In this document: positions 43,141-52,512 of the stretch, piece after piece
Layout: every line of letters starts with the position of its first letter
Position numbering within the stretch: position 1 is the first letter of the stretch
Source of the DNA: Treponema sp.
GTDB lineage: Bacteria > Spirochaetota > Spirochaetia > Treponematales > Breznakiellaceae
Assembly (NCBI GenBank): GCA_031278095.1
Contig: JAITLC010000011.1
Span: forward strand, 1 to 64,000
Direction of reading: 5' to 3'
Length of the DNA: 64,000 bases
Notes under the pieces: generated by a model
What the model was told of the DNA's origin: nothing
The model's input: only the letters and a program-made list of their open reading frames with translations
Databases searched by the model: none
Position numbers and translations under genes: made by a program

Positions 43141-44325
43141 ATGAACTATCAAATAGCGCTGGTTCCCGGAGACGGAATCGGGCCTGAGGTGATTAGCCAG
43201 GCAACGGAAGTGCTTGACTGCATTGGCGACAGGGCAGGGCATGTGTTTAACTATGTGGAATTACCGGCGGGAGGAAAGGCCATTGATGAAACCGGTGAGC
43301 CTCTGCCCGGGGAAACTCTTGAAACGGCAAAGCAGTGCGACGCCCTGTTCCTCGGAGCCGTAGGCGGGCCGAAATGGGATACCCTGCCGGGTCATCTGCG
43401 TCCCGAGCGCGCCCTCCTGGGGCTGCGGGCAGGCCTCGGTGTATTTGCAAATCTCCGCCCTGCAGTACTGCTGCCGCAGCTCAGGGCCGCCTGCCCCTTA
43501 AAAGATGAAGTTCTTAAGAACAGTAATCCTCAAGGGAAGGCTTCCTTCGACATCCTCATTGTCCGGGAACTTACCGGGGGTCTCTACTTCGGCAAGAGGG
43601 GCCGCAGCGAAGACGGAGAAACGGCATTCGATACGGAAACCTATTCCCGGACGGAGATTGAGAGGGTGCTCCGGGCCGGCTACAATGCGGCATCCCTGCG
43701 GAGAAAGAAGCTCTGTATTGTGGACAAGGCCAATGTACTTGAGTCCTCCCGTTTCTGGCGGGAAGTCGCCGCCACGGTTTCAAAGGACTACCCGGATATT
43801 GAAACCTCCTGTCTCTATGTGGATAACGCCGCCATGCAGCTGATCCGCGTTCCGGGAACCTTTGATGTGATTGTTACCAGCAATCTCTTCGGGGACATTC
43901 TCTCCGACGAGGCCTCGGTCCTCACCGGTTCAATCGGCATGCTGCCCTCGGCAAGTCTTGCAGGTTACAACAGCGCTTCCGCGGGAGGCGAAACGGTAAT
44001 GGGTATGTATGAGCCTATCCACGGTTCGGCTCCCGACATTGCAGGCAGGGACATTGCCAATCCCCTGGCGGCGATCCTCTCTGCAGCCATGATGCTCCGT
44101 TACTCCTTTGGCCTTGAAAAAGAGGCTGTCCGTATTGAAAAGGCAGTAAACCGGGTTCTGGACGAGGGCCTGCGTACCAGAGACATTGCTAACCTTAACA
44201 ATTCAATCGAATATGAAACGAAATTTTATTCAGGATATGACAGTGAAGGAATTCACGAAAAGATCGTTGGTACCAGGGAAATGGGCGACGCGGTTATAAA
44301 GGCGCTGGAAGCAATTGACAACTGA
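43141..44325 (+). CDS. leuB: 3-isopropylmalate dehydrogenase
   Basis: A 394-residue NAD-dependent decarboxylating dehydrogenase. GDGIGPEV is near residue 10. Substrate-binding Arg residues lie in [13 protein letters not shown] and [12 protein letters not shown], metal Asp residues in [12 protein letters not shown], and the NAD-adenine loop in [12 protein letters not shown]. It is about 30 residues longer than the common 355-365, mainly at the C-terminus ([15 protein letters not shown] and beyond). It probably also serves in the citramalate pathway. AAGGAG precedes the ATG. Confidence 0.94.
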   Translation: MNYQIALVPGDGIGPEVISQATEVLDCIGDRAGHVFNYVELPAGGKAIDETGEPLPGETLETAKQCDALFLGAVGGPKWDTLPGHLRPERALLGLRAGLGVFANLRPAVLLPQLRAACPLKDEVLKNSNPQGKASFDILIVRELTGGLYFGKRGRSEDGETAFDTETYSRTEIERVLRAGYNAASLRRKKLCIVDKANVLESSRFWREVAATVSKDYPDIETSCLYVDNAAMQLIRVPGTFDVIVTSNLFGDILSDEASVLTGSIGMLPSASLAGYNSASAGGETVMGMYEPIHGSAPDIAGRDIANPLAAILSAAMMLRYSFGLEKEAVRIEKAVNRVLDEGLRTRDIANLNNSIEYETKFYSGYDSEGIHEKIVGTREMGDAVIKALEAIDN

Positions 44326-44355
44326 GGTGCCTCAACTGACACCGGAGGAGAATAC

Positions 44356-46038
44356 ATGCGTAGTGATAGTGTGAATAAGGGGATACCCAGAGCGCCTCAC
44401 CGATCCCTTTTCAAGGCTCTCGGTTTTATTGAAGAAGAGTTCAGCCGGCCTCTCGTCGGTATTGTTTCCGCAAAAAGCGAAATTGTTCCCGGTCATCTCC
44501 ACCTGGACACAGTAGCCAGGGCGGCGGCCGACGGTGTCCGCATGGCGGGAGGAGTGCCGGTACTATTTCCCGTTATCGGCGTCTGTGACGGTATCGCCAT
44601 GGGGCACGAGGGCATGCGGTACTCCCTTGTTACCAGGGAACTCATTGCCGATTCCGTTGAATGTATGGCAATGGCCCACGGCTTTGACGCGCTGATCTTT
44701 ATTCCCAACTGCGACAAGATCGTACCGGGCATGCTCATGGCGGCCTCCAGAGTGAACCTTCCCGCAGTATTTGTGTCCGGAGGGCCCATGCTCGCAGGCC
44801 GCAGAGACGGGAAACCTCTCACTCTTACTACCATGTTTGAAGCCGTGGGAGCCGTAGGAGCGGGAAAGATGGATGAGGCCGAACTTGCCGAACTGGAGGA
44901 AATTTCCTGTCCGGGCTGCGGTTCGTGTTCAGGCATGTTTACCGCCAATTCGATGAACTGTGTCACCGAAGCCCTGGGTCTTGCCCTGCCCGGAAACGGT
45001 ACCATTCCTGCGGTAATGGCAGAACGTCTGCGTCTTGCCAAGCGCAGCGGCATGCTGGTACTTGATATTCTTGAAAAAGATATCCGCCCCCGTGTGATCC
45101 TCACGGAAAAGGCCTTTATCAATGCCCTTGCCCTGGACATGGCCCTGGGCTGTTCGACCAATACCGCCCTGCATCTCCCTGCTCTTGCCCATGAGGCCGG
45201 TTTCGTTTTCGATCCGGATCTGCTCAACACGGTAAGTGCCAGGACTCCCAATCTCTGCCGCCTTGCCCCCGCGGGCCCCCACGCAATTGAGGATCTCCAT
45301 GCGGCGGGAGGCATTCCTGCAGTCCTTGCCGAACTTGTAAAGAAACACCTGGTGGATCTTGGGGCAGCAACGGTCTACGGAACCCTGGAAGACGCTGTAA
45401 ACGGAAAGACGGATCCCCTGCACAGAAAGGCTGCAAATAGGAACCCTGAGATCATCCGGCCCGTCGAAAATCCCTATTCGCAAACAGGCGGACTTGCAGC
45501 CCTCAGGGGAAATCTTGCGCCGGAGGGATCCGTGGTAAAACGCAGCGCTGTTGCGCCTTCCATGCTTAAACATTCGGGGCCCGCCAGAATTTTTGATTCC
45601 GAAGAAGCGGCTTTTGACGCAATCATGGGAAAGAAGATCAAGGCCGGGGATGTAATTGTTATCCGTTATGAAGGTCCAAAGGGCGGCCCCGGTATGAAGG
45701 AAATGCTTGCCCCAACCGCGGCTCTTGCGGGCATGAGCCTGGACGATAAGGTGGCCCTTATAACCGACGGACGTTTTTCCGGCGCTACCAAGGGGGCGGC
45801 CATAGGGCATGTATCTCCGGAGGCGGCTGAGGGCGGCCCCATCGGTCTTCTTGCGGAAGGAGACATAATCGAAATTGATATAGACGCCCGCAGTATCTCT
45901 GTCGCTCTGGACGAAGAAGAGTTGAAAAGACGGAAAGAGGGCTGGAAACCCCTTCCCCCGAAAGTGAAAAGCGGCTATCTTGCCCGTTATGCAAAATTGG
46001 TGAGTTCCGCCGCAGACGGCGCTGTCTTTAAGGAGTAA
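44356..46038 (+). CDS. ilvD: dihydroxy-acid dehydratase
   Basis: A 560-residue Fe-S dehydratase that makes 2-oxoisovalerate and 2-oxo-3-methylvalerate. Cluster and metal ligands appear as [12 protein letters not shown] near 118 and [19 protein letters not shown] near 188, with the catalytic region [21 protein letters not shown] near 470. Length and order are standard. GGAGGAG lies upstream. The stop is followed directly by a half-element TAATTAGAGTCTGTCC. Confidence 0.95.
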   Translation: MRSDSVNKGIPRAPHRSLFKALGFIEEEFSRPLVGIVSAKSEIVPGHLHLDTVARAAADGVRMAGGVPVLFPVIGVCDGIAMGHEGMRYSLVTRELIADSVECMAMAHGFDALIFIPNCDKIVPGMLMAASRVNLPAVFVSGGPMLAGRRDGKPLTLTTMFEAVGAVGAGKMDEAELAELEEISCPGCGSCSGMFTANSMNCVTEALGLALPGNGTIPAVMAERLRLAKRSGMLVLDILEKDIRPRVILTEKAFINALALDMALGCSTNTALHLPALAHEAGFVFDPDLLNTVSARTPNLCRLAPAGPHAIEDLHAAGGIPAVLAELVKKHLVDLGAATVYGTLEDAVNGKTDPLHRKAANRNPEIIRPVENPYSQTGGLAALRGNLAPEGSVVKRSAVAPSMLKHSGPARIFDSEEAAFDAIMGKKIKAGDVIVIRYEGPKGGPGMKEMLAPTAALAGMSLDDKVALITDGRFSGATKGAAIGHVSPEAAEGGPIGLLAEGDIIEIDIDARSISVALDEEELKRRKEGWKPLPPKVKSGYLARYAKLVSSAADGAVFKE

Positions 46039-46056
46039 TAATTAGAGTCTGTCCAT
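46039..46056. repeat. half element AGAGTCTGTCC between ilvD and ilvB
   Basis: TAATTAGAGTCTGTCCAT is an exact reverse-complement match to 49880-49897 at the end of the lipoprotein gene, and belongs to the wider TGAG(N)CTGTYC superfamily. It follows the ilvD stop directly. Confidence 0.7.
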
Positions 46057-46069
46057 TATAGGAGTTATT

Positions 46070-47788
46070 ATGCAGTATACCGGTTCCCGTATTTTGATCG
46101 AAGCCCTCATTGAACAAGGAGTGGACACAGTGTTCGGCTACCCCGGCGGGGCAGTGCTCAATATCTACGATGAACTCTACAAACAGCGGGGCAGGATACG
46201 TCACATTCTGGTAAGCCATGAACAGCACGCTGCCCATGCGGCAGACGGTTATGCCCGCTCCACCGGAAAACCCGGAGTCTGCTTTGCCACTTCCGGGCCC
46301 GGCGCGACGAATCTGGTTACAGGCATCGCAACTGCCGCCATTGATTCTGTGCCCCTCATCGCCATTACGGGTAACGTTGCCACCCCGCTTCTCGGTAAAG
46401 ACAGCTTTCAGGAGGTGGATATCGCCGGTATTACCATGCCGATTGTAAAGCACAACTGGATCGTCAGGGATGTGAAGGAACTGGCAGAGACTGTGCGGGA
46501 AGCCTTTATTGTTGCGGTTTCCGGCAGACCCGGCCCGGTATTAATAGACATACCCAAGGATATTACCGTGGCCATGACAGAATATGTACCGCTTAAGAAT
46601 GCCGGTATGGAGATTGAAGGTGAGGCCGGGGCAAGGGCAAGACGCCTGAGTGATCGGAACAGGCGCAAGACATTCGGTGAGGAGGACATTGAACAGGCGG
46701 TTTCCATGCTCAAAGCTGCAAAACGTCCGCTGATCTATGCGGGGGGCGGCGTCAACATTGCCGGAGCTTCAGGGGAACTGGCGATTCTGGCGGAGAGACT
46801 TTCCGCCCCCGTGGCCCTGAGCCTCATGGGGATTGGGGCCTTTCCCCAGGATCACAGGCTTTGTACCGGCCTTATCGGCATGCATGGAACCTTTGCCTCC
46901 AACAAGGCTGCACAGAAAGCCGATCTTCTCGTGGCGATCGGCGCCCGTTTCTCCGACCGGGTTACAAGTCACAAGGGCGAGTTTGCCAGATCCGCAAAAA
47001 TACTTCACCTTGACATTGATCCTGCGGAAGTAAACAAGAATGTTTCCGTTGACTTTTTTGTCATCGGGGATCTGAGGGACGTTCTCAAACGGATCAACAA
47101 GAAGCTTCCCGCCAAAAAGGAAAGCGAATGGAACGGGGATATTGAAAAATGGAAGGCCATCATCCCCAGGGATCATCACAGGAAGACGGCCCTTCATCCC
47201 CGGGTGGTGATTCGGGAAGTCGCAAAGGCTCTCGGTTATGACGCTATCGCTGTTACCGATGTGGGCCAGCACCAGATATGGACCGCCCAGTTCTTTCCCG
47301 CCAACAGGCCGCGGTCTTTCCTCAGTTCCGGCGGCATGGGAACCATGGGCTTCGGTCTTGGTGCGGCTGAGGGGGCAAAGATCGCCAATCCCCGCCGTCC
47401 TGTTGTCCTTTTTACCGGTGACGGCTGCTTCAGAATGAACTGTGCGGAAATGGGAACACTGGTACATTACAGTATCCCTGTGCTCATTGTGATCTTCAAT
47501 AACGGTACTCTGGGCATGGTAAGACAGTGGCAGAACTTCTTTTACGAAGGCCGCTATTCGGAAACGGATCTTGACGACAGGCCGCCTGACTTCCTCAAGC
47601 TGGCGGAGGCCTACGGGGTAAGGGCATACCGTGCGGGAACCGAAGCGGAATTCGGCGCCGCCCTGAACAGCGGAAAGAGGGATCTCGCCGCAGGGAGACC
47701 TGTGCTTATCGATTCCCTCATCGACAAAGATGAACGCGTGCTCCCCATGGTTCCCGGCGGCAAGCCCATAGATGAGCAGATAATGTGA
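46070..47788 (+). CDS. ilvB: acetolactate synthase, catalytic large subunit
   Basis: A 572-residue ThDP- and FAD-dependent enzyme. The catalytic Glu of the N-terminal domain lies in SHEQHAAHAADGYAR near 50, and ThDP binding is by the GDGCFRMN ... NNGTLGMV segment near 450-480. The central FAD domain covers about 190-340. It condenses two pyruvates, or pyruvate and 2-oxobutyrate. It closes the seven-gene operon whose first gene is its regulatory subunit. TAGGAG precedes the ATG. Confidence 0.95.
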   Translation: MQYTGSRILIEALIEQGVDTVFGYPGGAVLNIYDELYKQRGRIRHILVSHEQHAAHAADGYARSTGKPGVCFATSGPGATNLVTGIATAAIDSVPLIAITGNVATPLLGKDSFQEVDIAGITMPIVKHNWIVRDVKELAETVREAFIVAVSGRPGPVLIDIPKDITVAMTEYVPLKNAGMEIEGEAGARARRLSDRNRRKTFGEEDIEQAVSMLKAAKRPLIYAGGGVNIAGASGELAILAERLSAPVALSLMGIGAFPQDHRLCTGLIGMHGTFASNKAAQKADLLVAIGARFSDRVTSHKGEFARSAKILHLDIDPAEVNKNVSVDFFVIGDLRDVLKRINKKLPAKKESEWNGDIEKWKAIIPRDHHRKTALHPRVVIREVAKALGYDAIAVTDVGQHQIWTAQFFPANRPRSFLSSGGMGTMGFGLGAAEGAKIANPRRPVVLFTGDGCFRMNCAEMGTLVHYSIPVLIVIFNNGTLGMVRQWQNFFYEGRYSETDLDDRPPDFLKLAEAYGVRAYRAGTEAEFGAALNSGKRDLAAGRPVLIDSLIDKDERVLPMVPGGKPIDEQIM

Positions 47789-47789
47789 C

Positions 47790-47803
47790 GGTATCATAGC
47801 GTC
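47790..47803 (+). promoter_or_regulatory. TATCAT box before the HAD gene; possible leaderless internal promoter
   Basis: GGTATCAT ends at 47797, six bases before ATG 47804. The gene lies 15 bp from the ilvB stop and lacks a ribosome site. No good -35, so it is only suggestive. Confidence 0.4.
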
Positions 47804-48613
47804 ATGAAAAACATTGCGGAGATGAGCGCCGTCGAGGCCGCCGGGGTAAAATATATTCTTATGGACATTGACGATACCATCACCCATGAGGGGAAACTTC
47901 CTGCCTCTTCATACGGCGCCCTCTGGAAACTAAAAGAGGCGGGTCTTAAAGTGATCCCCGTTACCGGAAGGCCTGCGGGCTGGTGCGATCTTATTGCACG
48001 GGAGTGGCCTGTCGATGGTGTAGTTGGCGAGAACGGAGCCCTGGCATTTCGGGAAGAGAGAACAGGCGGTTTCCCGGTACTCAAGGCAGAGTACCACCCC
48101 AATGCGGTGCGGAACGATCATCCGGTGTTAAAAAAGATCCGTGAACGGGCATTGAAGGAAGTACCGGGACTGCGGGACGCAAAGGATCAGTTTGCCCGGC
48201 TCTTTGATATTGCCCTTGACTTTGCCGAGGAGGAACCTGTACTCCCCCTTGCCTCCGCAGAAAGAGTGCGGGATATTGCTCTGGAGGAGGGCGCTATGGC
48301 AAAGATATCTTCGATTCATGTAAATATCTGGATGGGAAAATACGACAAGCTCTCCATGACCGAGCATTTTCTTGCAGATCATTTCGGCTGGAGCCAGGCC
48401 GGAGGAGACAAGGAGGTAGTTTTTGTGGGAGACTCCCCCAACGATGAGCCAATGTTTGCCCGCTTTCCCCTGGCCTGTGCCGTTGCAAACGTAGAAAAGT
48501 ACAGGGATTATATCAGGCGGCTTCCCGCGTTTGTTGCGTCAAAGGAATGCGGCGACGGCTTCACTGAGATCGCGGAAACAATACTGGTCAAGCGCAAGAC
48601 CGGTCTCAACTGA
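47804..48613 (+). CDS. HAD-superfamily phosphatase, subfamily IIB
   Basis: A 269-residue phosphatase. Motif I is LMDIDDTITHEG near 20 (nucleophile Asp and second Asp), motif II VTGRPAGW near 53, motif III Lys in MGKYDKLS near 193, and motif IV VFVGDSPNDEPMF near 215. A cap of the IIB type lies between motifs II and III. Relatives act on sugar phosphates such as mannosyl-3-phosphoglycerate or sucrose-6-phosphate; the substrate here is unknown. It directly follows ilvB but probably has its own start signal. Confidence 0.8.
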   Translation: MKNIAEMSAVEAAGVKYILMDIDDTITHEGKLPASSYGALWKLKEAGLKVIPVTGRPAGWCDLIAREWPVDGVVGENGALAFREERTGGFPVLKAEYHPNAVRNDHPVLKKIRERALKEVPGLRDAKDQFARLFDIALDFAEEEPVLPLASAERVRDIALEEGAMAKISSIHVNIWMGKYDKLSMTEHFLADHFGWSQAGGDKEVVFVGDSPNDEPMFARFPLACAVANVEKYRDYIRRLPAFVASKECGDGFTEIAETILVKRKTGLN

Positions 48614-48636
48614 AAGCCCCTTTTCGATATATCCGG

Positions 48637-48914
48637 TTACCCCTTAACACTGCCTAATACGATACCTTTTACAAAATGTTTCTGGGCAAATGGATAGACG
48701 ATAAAGATGGGGATCATGGCGCTAAAAATTTTAGCGGCATCGGCGCCGTCAGTGGATACCAGCATTTGAAGCATAGATATGTCTCCGGCGCCCTGAGATA
48801 AGGCAAGGTCAGGCTTGATAACAACCGTGCGGAGATAGATCTGGAGCGGGAATTTATGGTTATCGTTGATATAAAGCATGCCATCGTACCAGGCGTTCCG
48901 GCTGTTTTGCTCAT
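48637..48914 (-). pseudogene. sugar ABC permease (YtcP/LplC type), internal deletion
   Basis: The start is intact (AAGGGAG then ATG 48914, MSKTA), but after five or six codons the sequence jumps to the last part of the gene. NAWYDGMLYINDNHKFPLQI, VYPFAQKHFVKGIVLGSVKG and other stretches of the C-terminal 85 residues are in another frame. Roughly 200 codons are missing at a junction near 48900. The product would have been the second permease of a carbohydrate ABC importer; it cannot be functional. Confidence 0.85.
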
Positions 48915-48924
48915 TGATGCTCCC

Positions 48925-49323
48925 TTAGAATACCCGGTAACCGCTGAACTTATACGCCGCCTTGTATGACATGACAATCAAAAAGCAGCCTATTGCGGAC
49001 TTAAATAGCCCGGCGGCCGTAGAAATGCCAAACCGGACGCTTTCAAAGGCCATGCGATAGGTAAAGGTATCTATAATATCCCCGGTTTTGTAGACAATGG
49101 GTGAATAAAGGTTAAAGATCTGGTCGAAGCCGGCGTCCAGAATCCTGCCCAAGGCCAGGGTTGTCATAAGAACAATTGTGGGGGCAATTCCCGGAAGGGT
49201 AACATGGACAGTCTGCCGCCAGCGTCCCGCGCTGTCTATTGACGCCGCTTCATAGAGATTGGGGTCTATGCCGGTGATGGCCGCCAGGTATACGATGTTT
49301 CCACAGCCAAATTCCTTCCATAT
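48925..49323 (-). pseudogene. sugar ABC permease (LplB/YtfT type), N-terminus lost
   Basis: The C-terminal ~133 residues of a LplB-like permease are intact: IWKEFGCGNIVYLAAITGID, the EAA coupling loop YEAASIDSAGRWRQ, ILDAGFDQIFNLYSPIVY, and the end KFSGYRVF. Homology stops at the Ile-Trp of IWKEFG, base 49323, where an unrelated fragment begins. Its partner permease follows 10 bp later, so this was an lplB-lplC-type operon. Confidence 0.85.
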
Positions 49324-49324
49324 C

Positions 49325-49561
49325 AAATATCTTCTGAACAACGCCGCTGAAAAGGTTTGGATACATATACCGGTTATTCCTGACTTCAATGCGGAAAAGG
49401 AAGACATGGAAAAAATACAGGATATTCTTTTTCCCATGCCTGCCCGCATAGAGCTTCTTCCCTATCATAGGCTTGGAAAAAACAAGTACGAGGCTCTGGG
49501 TATTAAAAATGAATTTATCCCTAATGCTCCATCCGAAGAAACTATGAAAAACTTGCGGGTA
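49325..49561 (+). pseudogene. glycyl-radical enzyme activase C-terminal fragment
   Basis: Reading plus from 49325, the residues KVWIHIPVIPDFN, then ARIELLPYHRLGKNKYEALG, match the C-terminal third of radical-SAM pyruvate-formate-lyase-type activating enzymes (EVWIRIPVIPG ... ELLPYHRLG). The N-terminal two thirds with the CxxxCxxC cluster are absent, being replaced by the permease remnant in the opposite direction. A different frame from about 49556 to 49637 also looks coding (YQFDTIAWEVFDLTGRI), which could be a third fragment. Confidence 0.75.
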
Positions 49562-49640
49562 TCATTTACCAATTTGACACCATCGCCTGGGAAGTATTCG
49601 ATCTCACAGGAAGGATTACAGTTGGGTGGCAAGGTTTGAA

Positions 49641-49768
49641 TAATTTTACCACGGATGGACTCAGACTCTACCCGGACAAAATCTGCGAATTCAGGTCAAA
49701 AAGTCCGTTTTTGTCCGTGAGGCGCCGTCCACAGGACGGTTTGTGGTCAAATTCTTAAATTTATGTAA
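49641..49768. repeat. dispersed 'accacggac' element, copy 2 (inverted)
   Basis: Reverse-complement relative of 8347-8456. Shared blocks include TAATTTTACCACGGA, CGGACAAAA, CTGCGAATTC, TCAAAAAGTCCGTTTTTGTC and AAATTCTTAAATTTATGTAA. This copy has a 15-20 bp insertion (GCGCCGTCCACAGGACGG). It borders the decayed region. Confidence 0.8.
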
Positions 49769-49881
49769 TCAGCGTTTCCCTAAGTAGTGTCTGTCCGCAA
49801 AACCGGTTACTTTGCGGACAGACCTTGCATGTGCGCATCTTTTTGTACCAAAACGGTGCGCACATAATGTGTCTACATTAT
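49767..49881. repeat. hairpin cluster downstream of the lipoprotein gene
   Basis: AATCAGCGTTTCCCTAA (49767-49783, shared with 28025-28041) is followed by a perfect 13-bp stem GTCTGTCCGCAAA / TTTGCGGACAGAC with 9-base loop (49789-49823). Then come ATGTGCGCA / TGCGCACAT (49829-49865) and ATAATGT-GTCT-ACATTAT (49864-49881). It resembles the three-hairpin cluster at 27.9 kb in composition and could terminate the lipoprotein transcript. Confidence 0.8.
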
Positions 49882-49890
49882 GGACAGACT

Positions 49891-52029
49891 CTAATTAACC
49901 GTTGTTTCCGCCGAGAGTGTAAAGTCGGAAGTACCCGAGGGCGGCGTTATGTTGATACTAGCGCCGGAATCAGGTTTGATGAAAAGGAATTTGCTTTCAC
50001 TATCCTTCCTCAGTGCAAATTTTCCACCGGTAATACCAAGGCCGGTAATACTTGTACCTGCGGTTCCCTGGCTGTCATCGATAGTATCGGCACAGATAAT
50101 ACCGTCTCCGATTAACCTGACAAGGCCCTTATTTGCGCTCGTACCTTCTAATACCAGACTGCCTTTTTTCTCCTTCGTTGAAAATACCCCAAGGTCGATA
50201 CGGCACCCGATTATGAGCTCGCTGCCGGCGTTTCCCTGTTTCTGGGTTATTACAGGTAAGACAGTGGCGGAAGGAGATTCGGCACAAAGATAAGCGTCGC
50301 CTGTAGCCGCAATGGAACTTGTGTAAGTGCCGGTACGGGTTATCGTAACATGTCCGGTAATACCCGCGGTCCTCCACATACTAGCCTCGGAGTCGCCGAA
50401 ACTGAATTCCGTCTGCCCTGCGACAACTTTGCCGTAACCAACCATGCGGGTATTACCACCATCATGTCGCAGAATCAGACTACTGTTTACTCCCAGAACC
50501 AAATGGCTTGAAGAATTGAAGCTGAGTGTCGTACCGTCCGGCATGGCGAGACTTGAGTTGTCAGGCACGGCGAATGCATCATCACTGTGATCTCCTTGAA
50601 AACTTAATTTCGTACCGGGGAATGTTCCTGATATCTCTATCGGCTCATTGGTACCGGCGGCCCAGTTGCCAAGTGTTACATAACCATCAAGAATACTTTG
50701 AATCGAATCAAAGTCGATGTTCCAGCCGGCCGCTGCCATTTTTAAGAGGGAGGATACTTTCCCGCCTTCGATTTTTACGTCGTTGCCTGTACCTATGTTA
50801 CTGAACAGGCGGTGGAACTCGTCATCAGCCGGGGAAGCCAGGTTTGCCGTGCGTTTTTCGGAATTGTACCGGTAGGTCAATACTCTGGTACTACCGTCAT
50901 AGTGGATCTTGCTTGAAGGCCCATCATAGATGTGGGAGTTATTGGGTACCTTTGTAGAATCCACATCGCCTGCCGAGGCTTCCATTACATTCCAGCCGTT
51001 AAGCTCCGATGCATTGAAGCTTAACAGCGGTGCGCTTACGGTCAGGCCTTTAACAGCGGAATAATAGCTGCCAATGAGAGCCCTGAAGTAATAGACGCCC
51101 ATGGAAACCGTACTGTTCACCGTGAAGGTTATGGTTGATGTTTCATGATCCCCTTCGGTCGTAAAGGACGGCGTTGAACCGCTTATATCGGCAGGATCGG
51201 GTATTTCCGTTGTTCCGGCGGGATCACTGTACCATTTAATAGTAACAGCACCGGTACTAATGTTATATTTGTTGATCTGGTATGTTGCCGTGCCGCCTGT
51301 CCCTGCAGTAATACTGCCGGACTGGTTCAATACTTCCACCTTCTTCTGGGTAAAAGCCTGGAATGTACCGGTATAGGATATGGTGGTACTTTTCTCATCG
51401 AAACCGATTTTTACCGTGCTGACTTCCGTTGCCATGGAACTCCCGTCCCAGCAGAGGTATACATAGTAGCTGCCGCTGCCTGTCCACAGAGGGGGAGAAC
51501 CGCCTTCTTCCGAATACCGGTAGAGGAGGTAACTTACCCGGCTTGCGGAAATAGTTCCTCCCGAAGGCAAACCTCCGGCCGCGGCAATATCCGAATTACC
51601 GGACAGATCCTGTACCTCCGACAGATATACTGCCAGGGTGCTGTGCCCTCCCGGAAGATCCGTAATGGTTATCGTCTTTTCTATTTCCTGTTCTTTGAAA
51701 ATAATTACCCATTGGGCCGTCAGGGACAGATCTTCATCCTTACTGTAGGAATTTCCCGCGGCATAGGCGTTTCCCGCCCCGTCCTTCCAGTTATCAAATT
51801 TTTTGCCCTCCGGGGCTGTAAACCCTGAGCCGTCCGAGAGCCTGATCGTTTCGCCTTCCCTTTTTGTGACCGGCGCTATTGAGCCTGAACCCTCACCGGG
51901 AGAATAGCTGACGGTGTAAAAAGACGGGGAATTTTCAGGCGTATCCATGGGGCAGGCGCTAAAGAGAACGACCAGCAGTGCTGCCGCAATGCCTGTCCAT
52001 ACCGTTTTAACAATTATATTTCCTTTCAT
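49891..52029 (-). CDS. lipoprotein with InlB-type repeat, surface protein
   Basis: A 712-residue putative surface lipoprotein. The signal sequence (MKGNIIVKTVWTG, then a hydrophobic stretch) ends in LFSAC with Cys26 as the likely lipid anchor. Residues about 37-107 form one InlB B-repeat/Listeria-Bacteroides repeat (YTVSYSPGEGSGS ... LSLTAQW). About 110-335 contain Ig-like strands. The remainder (340-712) is Gly/Ser/Thr-rich, without recognised domains. GGAGG precedes the ATG. The stop TAG lies within a dispersed element. A long G/C homopolymer upstream suggests variable expression. It may be an adhesin or host/particle-contact protein; the role is unknown. Confidence 0.75.
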   Translation of the reverse strand: MKGNIIVKTVWTGIAAALLVVLFSACPMDTPENSPSFYTVSYSPGEGSGSIAPVTKREGETIRLSDGSGFTAPEGKKFDNWKDGAGNAYAAGNSYSKDEDLSLTAQWVIIFKEQEIEKTITITDLPGGHSTLAVYLSEVQDLSGNSDIAAAGGLPSGGTISASRVSYLLYRYSEEGGSPPLWTGSGSYYVYLCWDGSSMATEVSTVKIGFDEKSTTISYTGTFQAFTQKKVEVLNQSGSITAGTGGTATYQINKYNISTGAVTIKWYSDPAGTTEIPDPADISGSTPSFTTEGDHETSTITFTVNSTVSMGVYYFRALIGSYYSAVKGLTVSAPLLSFNASELNGWNVMEASAGDVDSTKVPNNSHIYDGPSSKIHYDGSTRVLTYRYNSEKRTANLASPADDEFHRLFSNIGTGNDVKIEGGKVSSLLKMAAAGWNIDFDSIQSILDGYVTLGNWAAGTNEPIEISGTFPGTKLSFQGDHSDDAFAVPDNSSLAMPDGTTLSFNSSSHLVLGVNSSLILRHDGGNTRMVGYGKVVAGQTEFSFGDSEASMWRTAGITGHVTITRTGTYTSSIAATGDAYLCAESPSATVLPVITQKQGNAGSELIIGCRIDLGVFSTKEKKGSLVLEGTSANKGLVRLIGDGIICADTIDDSQGTAGTSITGLGITGGKFALRKDSESKFLFIKPDSGASINITPPSGTSDFTLSAETTVN

Positions 52030-52061
52030 ATATGCCTCCGTTGGTAAAATTTATAAATAGG

Positions 52062-52090
52062 GTTTTTCGGAAACTTAAATTTTCCGAACA
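52062..52090. repeat. degenerate hairpin related to the GAGGCTGTTCC family
   Basis: TTTTTCGGAAACTTAAATTTTCCGAACAAA, divided as TTTTTCGGAAACTT and AAATTTTCCGAACAAA, in the leader of the lipoprotein gene. Confidence 0.5.
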
Positions 52091-52159
52091 AATCTGTCTT
52101 GAGGGAAAGTAAGGAGGAGGGCGGATGACCGGATTATTCTCCGTGTTTGCAGGGAAACT

Positions 52160-52196
52160 ACTATACGCCTTTTTTTTTTTTGGGGGGGGGGGGGGG
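52160..52196 (-). promoter_or_regulatory. T12G15 homopolymer tract next to the lipoprotein promoter
   Basis: The plus strand reads 12 T (52170-52181) then 15 G (52182-52196). On the gene's strand this is C15-A12, followed by GGCG and a -10-like TATAGT (52160-52165), about 130 bp before the ATG. A -35 at standard spacing would fall inside the C-run, so slippage would change the promoter. Flanking bases AAACTA/TAGTTT are inverted. Confidence 0.75.
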
Positions 52197-52209
52197 TAGT
52201 TTGTATTAA

Positions 52210-52512
52210 GAACCTATGCGGTTCCCTTGTAGTATTACAAGGCGCCTGGCAGGAAAGCATGGCGGATAACCTCTTTGAAAACACGCAAGAACTAAAACAG
52301 TCCCCAAACCGGAATATTTTATTTATATGGCATTATTCGGCCCGTGTCAATCCATTTCAGGGTGTCGCCACGAATTCAGAATTCAACCATCGGCCGGCAC
52401 AAACCCGGCAATTCTCAGTTTACCACGAATGTTTGCTTTGACAGCCTTCATTTTTACCCGAATTCTCTTCTGTTCGTATGGTTCGGGTCGTTCGCGGTTA
52501 AAATCTTCCGCC
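52210..52512. other. intergenic region without a supported gene
   Basis: Contains fragments resembling the dispersed elements (CACGAATTCAGAATTC near 52370, TTTACCACGAATG near 52418, TTTACCCGAATTCTC near 52453). The short open frames here have no ribosome sites or protein-like features. Confidence 0.5.
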
